The notes under the pieces: generated by a model
The model's input: the letters and a program-made list of their open reading frames with translations, nothing else
What the model was told of the DNA's origin: nothing
Databases searched by the model: none
Shown: piece by piece, positions 32,182 to 40,729 of the stretch
Layout: every line of letters begins with the position of its first letter
Position numbering within the stretch: the stretch's first letter is position 1
Program-made: the position numbers and the translations under genes
NCBI GenBank assembly: GCA_964626905.1
Contig: CAZVHA010000002.1
Coordinates: 124,001 to 188,000, forward strand
Source: REEB52 sp964626905
GTDB lineage: Bacteria; Chlamydiota; Chlamydiia; Chlamydiales; SM23-39
Direction of reading: 5' to 3'
Length of the DNA stretch: 64,000 nt

Positions 32182-33456
32182 ATGGTTCCGTGTACCAATG
32201 TTGATAGTCATCGCAAGCAGCTGTGTTTTGAAAAATTTCCAGATACGCCATTAGATTATCTGGAATATCCAAGTATGGGTTCCCATTTAGTCTATTTCCA
32301 GGTAACTGATAAGCAAACTGGAAAAGTATTTTCAGTATTTATGAAAGGGACTGAATTGCGGCGCATCGGGATTTCTCTAACGACTTGGAAGGAATTGACA
32401 ATCAGCAAGCCTGAAAAATTACCCGAATTGATTGGGAATGCTGCTGCAATCGATAGTCTGCTGGGAAGGGCAGCTGCAGTTGCCTCAGAGCATTTGTCTC
32501 CTCAATTTTTAACGTTTTTTACAGATCAAAGAACATTCGCAAATCGCGTAATCAATAGCTCTATATACGGAGGGGAGGAGCGTTCATCAGGAATACAAGG
32601 CGTTCCTGGGATGTATTTCCACCGAAAGGGATCTTCCGTAGATGTATTTATCAATTTAAAAAAGACTCCTTATCTGGGATCTGGCACATTTGGGAAAGTA
32701 AGAAAGGTTTTATGGCTATCAGCCCCCGAGGAAAGTTCGATGCTTGTTGTCAAAAAAGTATTCAAAGACAAGGCTGAAGAAAGCAATTCCTCGGAGTTTG
32801 AGAACGAAATACTCGCTCTTCAGAATTTTTCTAATAAAAGGGGGATCATTTCTCTTATTGCTGGAGGAAACTATGATAATAAATATGCTCTGTTTTTGCC
32901 GATTTACGAATGTAGTTTGTACGAATGTTTGTGCCAGCGTCCATTGCCTTTAGCAATAGATGAAATGTTGAGTATGATATCGCAATGGCTCGAGGGATTA
33001 GCGACTATTTCTGAGAAGGGAGTGCATGGGGACCTTTCTTATAGGAATTTACTTCTAAAAAGAGGAGATAAAGGGAAGGTGGAGGCAGTGATTGCTGATT
33101 TCGGTGCTTTTCGTCCATTCGGCCAGGAAGAACATGGATTCACAACACCCCTTTTTGGCTCGCCAGAGTATTTTGCAGAGGAGATGGTTACGCCTAAACA
33201 GGACGTTTGGGCAATGGGGATTTGTTTACACGAAATGTTCTCAAAGCAATGGCTTCCTTGTTCGGAGTTTGCTGAGGAGAAAATGGCTCTATGGACCGCT
33301 TCACTCAGTCCTCATTGGATTTTGAAGTATCCAACGGATCCAGAAACTCCCCAATTTCTTTTAGACCTAATCGATGCAATGCTGGACCCTCGCCATGACC
33401 ATAGACCATCCGCCAAAGAAGCTTTTGAGCAGTTTTCAAAAGGGCTCTCTTCTTAA
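32182..33456 (+). CDS. Eukaryotic-like protein kinase, catalytic residues intact
   Basis: 424 residues: a unique N-terminal part of about 155 residues and a kinase domain. Present are the glycine loop LGSGTFGKV (near 172), beta3 Lys in MLVVKKVF, helix C Glu in EFENEILAL, catalytic loop VHGDLSYRNLLL (HGD in place of HRD), DFG in VIADFGAFRPF, GSPEYFAEE at the end of the activation segment, DVWAMGICLHEMF and a final HRPSAKEAFEQF. All catalytic Asp/Lys/Asn residues are kept, so it should phosphorylate Ser/Thr. It has no transmembrane segment, unlike PknD-type sensors, so it may act in the cytosol or be secreted. Confidence 0.8.
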   Translation: MVPCTNVDSHRKQLCFEKFPDTPLDYLEYPSMGSHLVYFQVTDKQTGKVFSVFMKGTELRRIGISLTTWKELTISKPEKLPELIGNAAAIDSLLGRAAAVASEHLSPQFLTFFTDQRTFANRVINSSIYGGEERSSGIQGVPGMYFHRKGSSVDVFINLKKTPYLGSGTFGKVRKVLWLSAPEESSMLVVKKVFKDKAEESNSSEFENEILALQNFSNKRGIISLIAGGNYDNKYALFLPIYECSLYECLCQRPLPLAIDEMLSMISQWLEGLATISEKGVHGDLSYRNLLLKRGDKGKVEAVIADFGAFRPFGQEEHGFTTPLFGSPEYFAEEMVTPKQDVWAMGICLHEMFSKQWLPCSEFAEEKMALWTASLSPHWILKYPTDPETPQFLLDLIDAMLDPRHDHRPSAKEAFEQFSKGLSS

Positions 33457-33505
33457 AGGGAACATTTCTATTTTGGGTTTACAAAAAAAATCTTTGAAGG
33501 TTACG

Positions 33506-34270
33506 ATGGGGTGTATGAGATATCTCCTTTTTTTAATTGTTTGTCTTTCGATGCATGCCAAAGAGATGAAGCTGCTCGTCTTAAACATTGCTGCAGATGG
33601 CGCCCCCTATTACGTGGAGCTCCAAAAAATTTGGCGCACCTACATGAACTACGATCCAGAGCATGTGGAGTCCTATTTTCTAAAATACGATCCCAATCTA
33701 GATGTCCCTTATAAAATTGAAGACAGTGTGATCTGGTTCCGTGGGGAAGAGACCTACATTCCAGGGATTGCCGATAAAACGGTATTGGCAATGGAAGTAT
33801 TGAAGCCGAGATTGAAGGAGTTCGATTTCGTTTTGCGGACAAACCTCTCCTCTTTCATCATCTTCCCAAGACTTTTGGAGTTTTTAAAGACGCTGCCAAA
33901 GACAGGCTTATACTACGCGTGTGAAAACAAAATTCTTCGCAAAGACGAACCCTACATCCCCTTTGGTTCGGGCGCTGCGCTCATTTTTTCACCCGATGTT
34001 GTCGAAATGATGGTGAAGGATAAGCATAAACTCATCGGGAAAGATCTCATCGATGACGTCTTATTTGGGTGGTTTTTTCATGAGAAAAAAGTGCCCCTTC
34101 GGATCGCGACGAGAATGGATATCTTGGACCTATTCACTTGGACTGCATGGAAGGATCGGATCCCTGAGAACCATTACCATTTTCGCCTAAAAAACCCCGA
34201 CCATCGGAGAATGACCGACGAGCTGATGATGCACAAGGCAATGGTGAAAATGTTCTACGGCGTCAAGTGA
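33506..34270 (+). CDS. Secreted glycosyltransferase-like protein
   Basis: 254 residues from the ATG at 33506; the longer frame from 33374 would run through the end of the kinase gene and lacks a start context. MGCMRYLLFLIVCLSMHAKE is a signal-peptide-like start. The body has DFVLRTNLSSFIIFPRLLEF, a SGAALIFSPDVVEMMV segment and LIDDVLFGWFFHE, an order resembling GT31/Fringe-type glycosyltransferases, in which a (E/D)DV motif near the C-terminus is catalytic. No clear DxD motif is seen (the equivalent reads RTN). Substrate unknown. The stop overlaps a convergent gene by 8 bp. Confidence 0.5.
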   Translation: MGCMRYLLFLIVCLSMHAKEMKLLVLNIAADGAPYYVELQKIWRTYMNYDPEHVESYFLKYDPNLDVPYKIEDSVIWFRGEETYIPGIADKTVLAMEVLKPRLKEFDFVLRTNLSSFIIFPRLLEFLKTLPKTGLYYACENKILRKDEPYIPFGSGAALIFSPDVVEMMVKDKHKLIGKDLIDDVLFGWFFHEKKVPLRIATRMDILDLFTWTAWKDRIPENHYHFRLKNPDHRRMTDELMMHKAMVKMFYGVK

Positions 34271-35402
34271 TGAAAGGGAGGTAGTTTTTCTGATGAATAC
34301 ATGAAAATCCAGCTTCTGGGTAGGTCTCTTTCCAAAGTTTTGGCGCATTTACTGATTGAGCCCATTTAAATTCATATCCAAAAAGATCTCCTTCTCGTTC
34401 TTCCACCCAATCGATCTCTTTTTGATCGTAGGTGCGCCAAAAAAAATTGTGACTCCAAATCCTTTTATATTCTTGTTTTTTTAACCGCTCTACTACGAGA
34501 TAATTTTCCCATAATTCACCAACATCTTTTCTCCGATTCAACAGATTGAAATTATTCAATAATGCATTCAGAATGCCATTGTCACAAAAATAATATCTCG
34601 ATGTTTTACTCACTTCTTTTCTCAGATTGCGACTGAATCCTCGGATATTAATAAGAACAAAAACCTGTTCAAGTAAATCGAGATATTTTTCGACTGTTCC
34701 CTTACTCATCGAGAGCTGCGTTGCCAATTCATTATGAGACGTTTCTTTGCCAATTTGAAAAGCTAATAAAATGAGGAGATCGATCAATTTTTTAGATTTT
34801 CGCACTCCATCAAAAGCAAGGATATCTTTGAGAAGGTAAGACGAGACAAGCTCGTGGAGATATTCTTTTCTAAGATCGTTATTCTCGTGAGTGATCACTT
34901 CAGGATAGGACCCATAGATAAGACGCGTTTCTAAAAGAGCTTTAGTCTGAGAGGCTGTTTCAATGTCGTTTAGCTCAATTTGGGAAATGGGATACATTTT
35001 TATGACAGATTTCCTGCCTGTAAGGGGCTCCCCTGTCTGATGAGCAAGATCAAAGGTGGAAGAGCCGCTCACAATCACTCGAACATCCGGAATCTGATCC
35101 ACAATGAGCTTCAAGTTTGCGCCAATATCGGGGATATATTGCGCTTCATCAATGACTAAAAGATCTTTTTTCCCAATGAAAGATTTTAACTGATCAATGG
35201 AGTGACTTGAAAGGAACTCGCGAATAAAAATATCCTCTCCAGTGACAAAAAGCCCATTCTTCTCTCCCTCAAGGAATTTTTCGAGAAGGGTGGTTTTCCC
35301 CACCCTTCTCGGCCCCTGGATCACAGCAACCTTTCCAGGTATGGCCTTCATCTTCAACTGTTTTAAAGCTAATCTGGGTATGTAGGCAGGCCGTGTTTTC
35401 AT
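34263..35402 (-). CDS. AAA ATPase with DUF4143 C-terminal domain
   Basis: 379 residues. Walker A IQGPRRVGKTTLLEKFL (about 29-45) and Walker B LLVIDEAQYI (about 81-90) are intact, followed by VRVIVSGSSTFDLAHQTGEP (sensor-like). A winged-helix part (ETSHNELATQLSMSKGTVEKYLDLL) precedes the DUF4143 domain with YFCDNGILNALL, EIDWVEEREGDLFGYEFKW, a PD-(D/E)xK-like E-x-D...E-x-K pattern. The family is abundant in accessory DNA and of uncertain role, often seen in toxin-antitoxin-like or defence contexts. No partner gene is beside it. Confidence 0.82.
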   Translation of the reverse strand: MKTRPAYIPRLALKQLKMKAIPGKVAVIQGPRRVGKTTLLEKFLEGEKNGLFVTGEDIFIREFLSSHSIDQLKSFIGKKDLLVIDEAQYIPDIGANLKLIVDQIPDVRVIVSGSSTFDLAHQTGEPLTGRKSVIKMYPISQIELNDIETASQTKALLETRLIYGSYPEVITHENNDLRKEYLHELVSSYLLKDILAFDGVRKSKKLIDLLILLAFQIGKETSHNELATQLSMSKGTVEKYLDLLEQVFVLINIRGFSRNLRKEVSKTSRYYFCDNGILNALLNNFNLLNRRKDVGELWENYLVVERLKKQEYKRIWSHNFFWRTYDQKEIDWVEEREGDLFGYEFKWAQSVNAPKLWKETYPEAGFSCIHQKNYLPFIT

Positions 35403-35428
35403 AAATTCAGCCTATCAAATGGCCGAAT

Positions 35429-36769
35429 TTATGTAAATTCAGCCATTTTAGGCCGTTTTCTCGCCTCCCCATCCAAGTGCCGATTGTATAGGTAGAACTT
35501 GAGGGTAAATAGGAGAGCTGAAGCGATCAACATTGCCATAAAATACCCCCACGCTTGAAAAGGGTTGACGTGCAAGTAGTAAATGCCGATATAACTGCTT
35601 CCGATCAGCAACAAATGGATCAGTGCAGAATACCGAAAGCACCAAGCGGCCAATCCCAACGAGCGAAGAGCTGCTTTATAAACGATAATGAACGCCTGAA
35701 GGACGATATAAAAACAGGCTGTGCGCAGAAGAGATTTGGCGATGATTTGCACTTTTACTACATCGAGTCCGTCGCTTTTTGTCCTGAGGGCGAGTTGGAC
35801 TAGAAAATCGGAGCAGGTCCAGAAAAAAAGGGCAATTGTTCCCATCAAAAGAAGGGTGACTTGGAGTCCCGCGTGAAGGGAGCGGTTGGCTTCGAATCGA
35901 TTTTTCTCCCCGAGTTGATGACTATACAAACTCAAAAGAGATCCAGAAATTCCCATCAAGGGCAAAAAGGCGATCCGATCCCAACTAAAAACGATACTCA
36001 CTGCGACGCTCAATTCAGATCCATAGACGACCAACATATTGACAAAAAGAACAAAACAAAAATTGTTTATAAATTTTTCTGAACCGACATAAAACCCCTG
36101 TATAAAAAGGGATTTTATCCCCATTCTGAGAGATGCTCGCGAAAGTTTCCATGAAGAAATGGCCATCAAAGCAATCGTCGAAATGACATTGGAAAAGAGG
36201 AGGGCATACGCTGCTCCATCAGCTCCGTGAAAAAAGGGTTGAAAAGGGCCCAGCACAAATAGGTAACAAAAAAAAGTGTTGGACAAAAGGGCGACAAGGT
36301 TGGACAAGAGAATCGGTCGAGAATTTTTCACTCCAATCAAATAGCTTTCCAGACTCGTTTTGTACAAAAGAGGTAAATAGGAGATCATCGCGATGCGGAA
36401 ATAGGAATTTTCTAGCTCTATGTAGTGAGTGGGATGCTGCAAATAGGAAAAGCAATACTGTCCCAGCGGGATTAAAAGCAAAATGATTGGCACGAAGAGC
36501 GTAGAGATTGCGAAACACTGCGTTAAAGTGCGATAGCACCCCTGGAGATCATTTTTTCCAAAACTGTTTCCGATGGGCGCAGAGGCAAACGAAAGAGCGT
36601 AAGAAAAAAGCTGATTGAAACTCAATGCAACAAACCCGCTCGTCGTTGCAACTGCAGCAAAAAGGGGATCTTTTGTCGACAATAGATACCGATCCAGGAG
36701 GAGCAAAATCGTCTGGATCCCTTGCGAGAGCACAATAGGAACGCTCAGCAAAAAAAAACTCTTATACAT
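35429..36769 (-). CDS. MATE-family multidrug/toxin extrusion transporter
   Basis: 446 residues, twelve predicted membrane helices. The first helix and loop (SFFLLSVPIVLSQGIQTILL, then LLDRYLLSTKDPLFAAVATT) match the MATE N-terminal half, and a second similar half begins near SLFIQGFYVGSEKFINNF. It would export cationic compounds in exchange for Na+ or H+. The gene follows the ATPase on the same strand after 26 bp. The substrate cannot be told. The C-terminus is cytosolic and basic (DGEARKRPKMAEF). Confidence 0.8.
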   Translation of the reverse strand: MYKSFFLLSVPIVLSQGIQTILLLLDRYLLSTKDPLFAAVATTSGFVALSFNQLFSYALSFASAPIGNSFGKNDLQGCYRTLTQCFAISTLFVPIILLLIPLGQYCFSYLQHPTHYIELENSYFRIAMISYLPLLYKTSLESYLIGVKNSRPILLSNLVALLSNTFFCYLFVLGPFQPFFHGADGAAYALLFSNVISTIALMAISSWKLSRASLRMGIKSLFIQGFYVGSEKFINNFCFVLFVNMLVVYGSELSVAVSIVFSWDRIAFLPLMGISGSLLSLYSHQLGEKNRFEANRSLHAGLQVTLLLMGTIALFFWTCSDFLVQLALRTKSDGLDVVKVQIIAKSLLRTACFYIVLQAFIIVYKAALRSLGLAAWCFRYSALIHLLLIGSSYIGIYYLHVNPFQAWGYFMAMLIASALLFTLKFYLYNRHLDGEARKRPKMAEFT

Positions 36770-36824
36770 TTTCCGCTCAGCTGCTCAATGTATAGGTTCA
36801 AAGAGAAAATTGTCGATATATTTT

Positions 36825-38039
36825 TTAGGCGAGTCTTTGGAATCTCATGAGCGCCTCATCGATCACTTCTAGATTTGCAAAGGCGGAAAATCGGATGAAC
36901 CCTTCGCCGCTCGGGCCAAATCCCGATCCCGGAATGGCCACTATATGGGCGTGTTCCAAAAGAAAATCGAAAAATGCCCATGAGCTTATTTTAGGAGGTG
37001 TTTTACACCACAAATAAGGAGAATCGACGCCGCCATAAACGGTGTAGCCGATTGATTTGAGCCCAAAGAGCAGTTTTTTGGCCCGCTCTTGGTATTGCCC
37101 AATCGCTTTTGCAATCGCCTTTTGCCCCTCTTCTGCGAAGAGAGCTTCTGCCCCTCTTTGAACGGGATAAGAGACCCCATTCGTCTTTGTATCGACCCTT
37201 CGCGCCCAGAGAGGATGGAGCGGATGGATCCCCCCCGCATCCCTGATTTTGAGGGCGTGAGGAACGACAGTGTAGGAGCAGCGAAGACCTGTGAAGCCGG
37301 CCGATTTTGAAAAGCTGCGCACTTCAATGGCCACCTCTTTTGCCCCGGCAATCTCGTAAATCGAACGGGGGACCTCTTGACTCGTCACAAACGCCTCGTA
37401 GGCCCCATCAAAAATGATCACAGAGTTATTCGCCTTAGCGTATTCGACAAAACGGCTCAAAGTATCCCTCGTCAATCCAATGCCTGTCGGATTATTCGGC
37501 GAGCACAAATAGATGAGATCGACATGTGCTTCGGGAATTTGGGGCTGGAATTGATGCTCTTCTTTGCAATGCAAATAGGTGATGCCGCCAAAGCGGCCCG
37601 TCTTTAAAAGAGGTCTTGTCCTCCCCGCCATCACATTGACATCGACATAGGCCGGATATCCTGGATCGATCACTGCCACCCGATTATCAGGGGAAAAAAT
37701 TTCTTGCAAATCGGCCAAATCGGAAGCTGCGCCATCAGAAATAAAAATTTCATCGGGAGAGATATCGCGGTAATCGGTTTCGGCAATTTTTTTTCTTAAA
37801 AAAGAATAGCCCTGAGATGGGCCATATCCGCGAAAAGTCTCTTTGATTCCCATTTCTTGAATTGCCGAGGTGAGAGCTTCCGTTACGCAAGGAAACAGCG
37901 GCAAAGTCGCATCTCCCACCCCGAGATTGAGAAAGGATGGAGCCGGGTGTTTGCCCTTCAGGGCATCCAGCCGTTTTTCAATTTCTGAAAAAAGGTATTT
38001 ACCGGTAAGCTTGTGGTAGTTGAGATTCAATTTTGTCAT
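36825..38039 (-). CDS. dapL: LL-diaminopimelate aminotransferase
   Basis: 404 residues from the ATG at 38039 (MTKLNLNYHKLTGKYLFSEI); the ATG at 38048 is also possible, while the frame further upstream crosses into rnc. Fold type I PLP enzyme: LNLGVGDATLPLFPCV at the N-terminus, FRGYGPSQGYSFLRKKIA, DPGYPAYVDVN, CSPNNPTGIG, and the PLP lysine in EVRSFSKSAGFTGLRCSY. Chlamydiae use this one-step route from tetrahydrodipicolinate to LL-diaminopimelate for lysine and peptidoglycan precursors. It is divergent to rnc with a 55-bp gap. Confidence 0.92.
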   Translation of the reverse strand: MTKLNLNYHKLTGKYLFSEIEKRLDALKGKHPAPSFLNLGVGDATLPLFPCVTEALTSAIQEMGIKETFRGYGPSQGYSFLRKKIAETDYRDISPDEIFISDGAASDLADLQEIFSPDNRVAVIDPGYPAYVDVNVMAGRTRPLLKTGRFGGITYLHCKEEHQFQPQIPEAHVDLIYLCSPNNPTGIGLTRDTLSRFVEYAKANNSVIIFDGAYEAFVTSQEVPRSIYEIAGAKEVAIEVRSFSKSAGFTGLRCSYTVVPHALKIRDAGGIHPLHPLWARRVDTKTNGVSYPVQRGAEALFAEEGQKAIAKAIGQYQERAKKLLFGLKSIGYTVYGGVDSPYLWCKTPPKISSWAFFDFLLEHAHIVAIPGSGFGPSGEGFIRFSAFANLEVIDEALMRFQRLA

Positions 38040-38094
38040 AGAGGACATGATAAACTGCTTGTCCTTAACAGACAAGTGAAACAAAATATAGACA

Positions 38095-38805
38095 ATGGCT
38101 AATCCACTCCAAAAACTTTTCTCTGAAGTCTCTGCAATTGAAGAAAAACTGGGGACTGTATTTGAAAATAGAGAGCTTCTCGTCCAGTCGCTCATCCACC
38201 GCTCCTATGTCAACGAGTACCGAGAAGGGGAGTTGCAGCACAATGAGCGGCTCGAATTTTTGGGCGATTCGGTTTTGGGTCTCATCGTTGCCGATTATCT
38301 CTACCACAGGCTCCCCGCTTATCCTGAAGGGCAGCTCTCGCAGCTGCGCTCAAAGCTGGTCGATGCCAATTCTTGTGCGGCCTATTTACAAAAACTTTCT
38401 TTAAACCGGCATATCCTCTTGGGAAAAGGGGAAATCATGGCAGAAGGGAGGGAAAAGCCGTCCATTCTCGCCGATGTCTTTGAGGCCCTTTTGGGGGCGA
38501 TCTATCTCGACGGCGGGCTCGGGGTTGCAAAATCGTTTTTAATTTTTCACTTTGAGGCCGAATTTGAAGCTGCCATCGGTTCTCCTTCGCGCAATTACAA
38601 GGCCGAATTGCAAGATCTATCGCAAAAGGAGTTTCAAAAAATCCCTCTGTACAAAGTGGTCGAAGAGTCGGGGCCTCCCCATGCAAAGCTCTTTCACGTA
38701 ATGGTCTATCTCAATGAAAAAGAGGCGGGCGTCGGGATCGGCACTTCCAAAAAAGAGGCGGAGCAAAGGGCCGCTTTTGACGCTCTCTCCAAGAGGAATG
38801 TATGA
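38095..38805 (+). CDS. rnc: Ribonuclease III
   Basis: 236 residues. The RNase III signature NERLEFLGDSVLGLIVADYL (about 44-63) and the second catalytic Asp/Glu in LADVFEALLGAIYLDGG (about 123-139) are intact. The C-terminal dsRNA-binding domain starts at NYKAELQDLSQKEF and ends GTSKKEAEQRAAFDAL. It processes rRNA precursors and other double-stranded RNA. The stop overlaps radA by ATGA. The order rnc-radA-hemC is chlamydial. Confidence 0.97.
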   Translation: MANPLQKLFSEVSAIEEKLGTVFENRELLVQSLIHRSYVNEYREGELQHNERLEFLGDSVLGLIVADYLYHRLPAYPEGQLSQLRSKLVDANSCAAYLQKLSLNRHILLGKGEIMAEGREKPSILADVFEALLGAIYLDGGLGVAKSFLIFHFEAEFEAAIGSPSRNYKAELQDLSQKEFQKIPLYKVVEESGPPHAKLFHVMVYLNEKEAGVGIGTSKKEAEQRAAFDALSKRNV

Positions 38806-40166
38806 AGGTGATTTGGGCTTGTAAAGAGTGTGGTCATTCCCAGCTGAAATGGACGGGGAGTTGTCCCACTTGCAAAAACTGGAATACGCTCATCGAGGAA
38901 AAGGAGATCGTTGAAGCAGCAGAGGGGCGCTTCATCTCAAAAAAAAGCGAAAAGGCAAAAGCAGTCCGGATCAGCGAGGTGAATGCGAATGAGTTTAAAA
39001 GGATCCCCACTCGGATGGGAGAGCTCGATCGACTTCTCGGCGGCGGGCTCGTCGAAGGTTCTTTGATTCTCGTCGGGGGAGAGCCAGGCGTTGGCAAGTC
39101 GACTCTCATGCTCCAAATTGCAAATTCTCTCGCAACCCAAGGGCTCACTGTTTTGTACATTTGCGGCGAAGAATCGGCAGAGCAGACCTCTTTGCGCGCG
39201 AAAAGGCTCAAAATCAATCACAATAACCTCTATCTTTTGAGCGAGACTCACTTTAGTGCGATCAAACATCAGATCGATCAGCTCAAGCCCGATGTGGCCA
39301 TCGTCGATTCGGTGCAAATCGTCTACAAATCGGAGCTCCCCTCATCGCCCGGCTCCGTCGTCCAAGTGCGAGAAATCGCAACGGAGTTCATGCACCTATC
39401 GAAAGGGCACGGGATCACTACTTTTCTCATTGGCCATGTGACCAAGTCGGGCGATTTGGCAGGTCCGCGCGTTTTAGAACACCTCGTCGACACCGTTTTG
39501 GATTTTGAGGGGGATCGGCAACATGGATTTCGCCTTTTGCGGGCGGTGAAAAACCGCTTTGGGGCAACCGATGAGATCGCGATCTTTCAAATGAAGGAGA
39601 CGGGCCTCATGGAAGTGCCCAATCCATCGCAGGCGTTTTTAGAGGAGCGGATGAAAGAGATCCCCGGTTCTGCCATTGTGCCCGGATTGGAGGGAGCAAG
39701 ATCGTTTCTTCTAGAAATTCAGGCGCTCGTAACGCCAACGGCGTTTCCAAACCCTTCTCGCAAATCGGCAGGGCTCGACTCAAATCGATTGGGACTGCTT
39801 TTGGCCGTTCTCGATAAAAGGGTCGGCTATCAGCTGCACCATAGCGATGTGTTTGTCGCTTTGGCCGGAGGGCTCAAAATTGTCGAGCCGGCAATCGATC
39901 TCGGCATTGCTCTTGCCATCGCCTCATCATTCACAAATAAAAGGATTCCGCCCGATTGCATTTTGATCGGCGAAGTGGGCCTTGGCGGAGAGGTGAGGGG
40001 AGTGAGTCGCATTGAAACGAGGCTCAAAGAGGCGATTCACATGGGATTTAAAAAATGTCTCCTTCCCCAAAAAAATCTCAAAGGGATCTCGCCATCCATC
40101 CGAGACAAAATCGAACTCGTCGGCGTTGAGCTCGTCGAAAAAGCCATCGAAAATGTGCTATGTTGA
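38802..40166 (+). CDS. radA: DNA repair protein RadA (Sms)
   Basis: 454 residues. Order of domains: zinc finger CKECGHSQLKWTGSCPTC (about 6-23), RecA-like ATPase with Walker A GGEPGVGKSTLML (about 91-103), the RadA-specific KNRFGATDEI motif (about 250-259), and a Lon-like C-terminal domain (AIDLGIALAIASSF, LIGEVGLGGEVRGV). RadA is a branch-migration helicase in recombination. The hemC start overlaps its stop by 7 bp. Confidence 0.96.
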   Translation: MKVIWACKECGHSQLKWTGSCPTCKNWNTLIEEKEIVEAAEGRFISKKSEKAKAVRISEVNANEFKRIPTRMGELDRLLGGGLVEGSLILVGGEPGVGKSTLMLQIANSLATQGLTVLYICGEESAEQTSLRAKRLKINHNNLYLLSETHFSAIKHQIDQLKPDVAIVDSVQIVYKSELPSSPGSVVQVREIATEFMHLSKGHGITTFLIGHVTKSGDLAGPRVLEHLVDTVLDFEGDRQHGFRLLRAVKNRFGATDEIAIFQMKETGLMEVPNPSQAFLEERMKEIPGSAIVPGLEGARSFLLEIQALVTPTAFPNPSRKSAGLDSNRLGLLLAVLDKRVGYQLHHSDVFVALAGGLKIVEPAIDLGIALAIASSFTNKRIPPDCILIGEVGLGGEVRGVSRIETRLKEAIHMGFKKCLLPQKNLKGISPSIRDKIELVGVELVEKAIENVLC

Positions 40167-40729
40167 TCGGCGCACGTTCATCTCCCCTTTCTCGCGCGCA
40201 AGTGGAAGAGATAAGGCGCGAATGCACTCTTTCATTTGGTGTCATTTGGGTTAAGACGTTAGGAGATAAAGATCAGCAAAGCTCTTTGCGCAGGGCAGAA
40301 AAGAGCGATTTTTTTACGCGCGAGCTCGACGAAATGCTCCTTCTTGGAAAAATTGATGCGGCGATCCATTCAGCTAAAGATCTCCCTGATCCGCTCCCGA
40401 AGGGATTGAAAATCGCAATGCTTACCAAAGGACTCGATCCGAGAGATAGCTTGGTGATTCACAAAGAGCCAGTGCAAACAGTTGCCACATCGAGTGTAAG
40501 GCGAGAAGAGGAGGTGCGCAAGTTATTTCCTAATTGCCAATTTGTCGATTTGCGCGGGACTATCGAAGAGAGATTGCAAAAAGAGGTCGATGGAGTGGTG
40601 ATTGCCGAGTGTGCGCTGATTCGACTCAAATTGACCCATCTAAAAAGGGTGATTTTGCCAGGAGAAATTAATCCTATGCAGGGGAAACTCGCAGTGGTGT
40701 GCCGTGAAGATTTTGTATTTGGGGCTTAG
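40160..40729 (+). CDS. hemC: Porphobilinogen deaminase lacking the cofactor-binding domain 3
   Basis: 189 residues, against about 310 in E. coli. Domains 1 and 2 are recognisable: ARSSPLSRAQ, AIHSAKDLPDPLP (catalytic Asp region), ATSSVRREEE (paired Arg), VDLRGTIEERLQK and ECALIRL. The frame stops right after INPMQGKLAVVCREDF, the equivalent of the GQGAxxxExR segment, so domain 3 with the Cys that holds the dipyrromethane cofactor is absent. The chlamydial enzyme is known to be shorter than usual, but this is extreme. It overlaps the HemD-SOD frame by 26 bp. Either the cofactor is held differently or the product is impaired. Confidence 0.85.
   Translation: MLIGARSSPLSRAQVEEIRRECTLSFGVIWVKTLGDKDQQSSLRRAEKSDFFTRELDEMLLLGKIDAAIHSAKDLPDPLPKGLKIAMLTKGLDPRDSLVIHKEPVQTVATSSVRREEEVRKLFPNCQFVDLRGTIEERLQKEVDGVVIAECALIRLKLTHLKRVILPGEINPMQGKLAVVCREDFVFGA

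Noticed and set aside
33374..33505. Upstream extension of the glycosyltransferase-like gene
   Set aside because: It overlaps the end of the kinase gene; the signal peptide starts at 33506.
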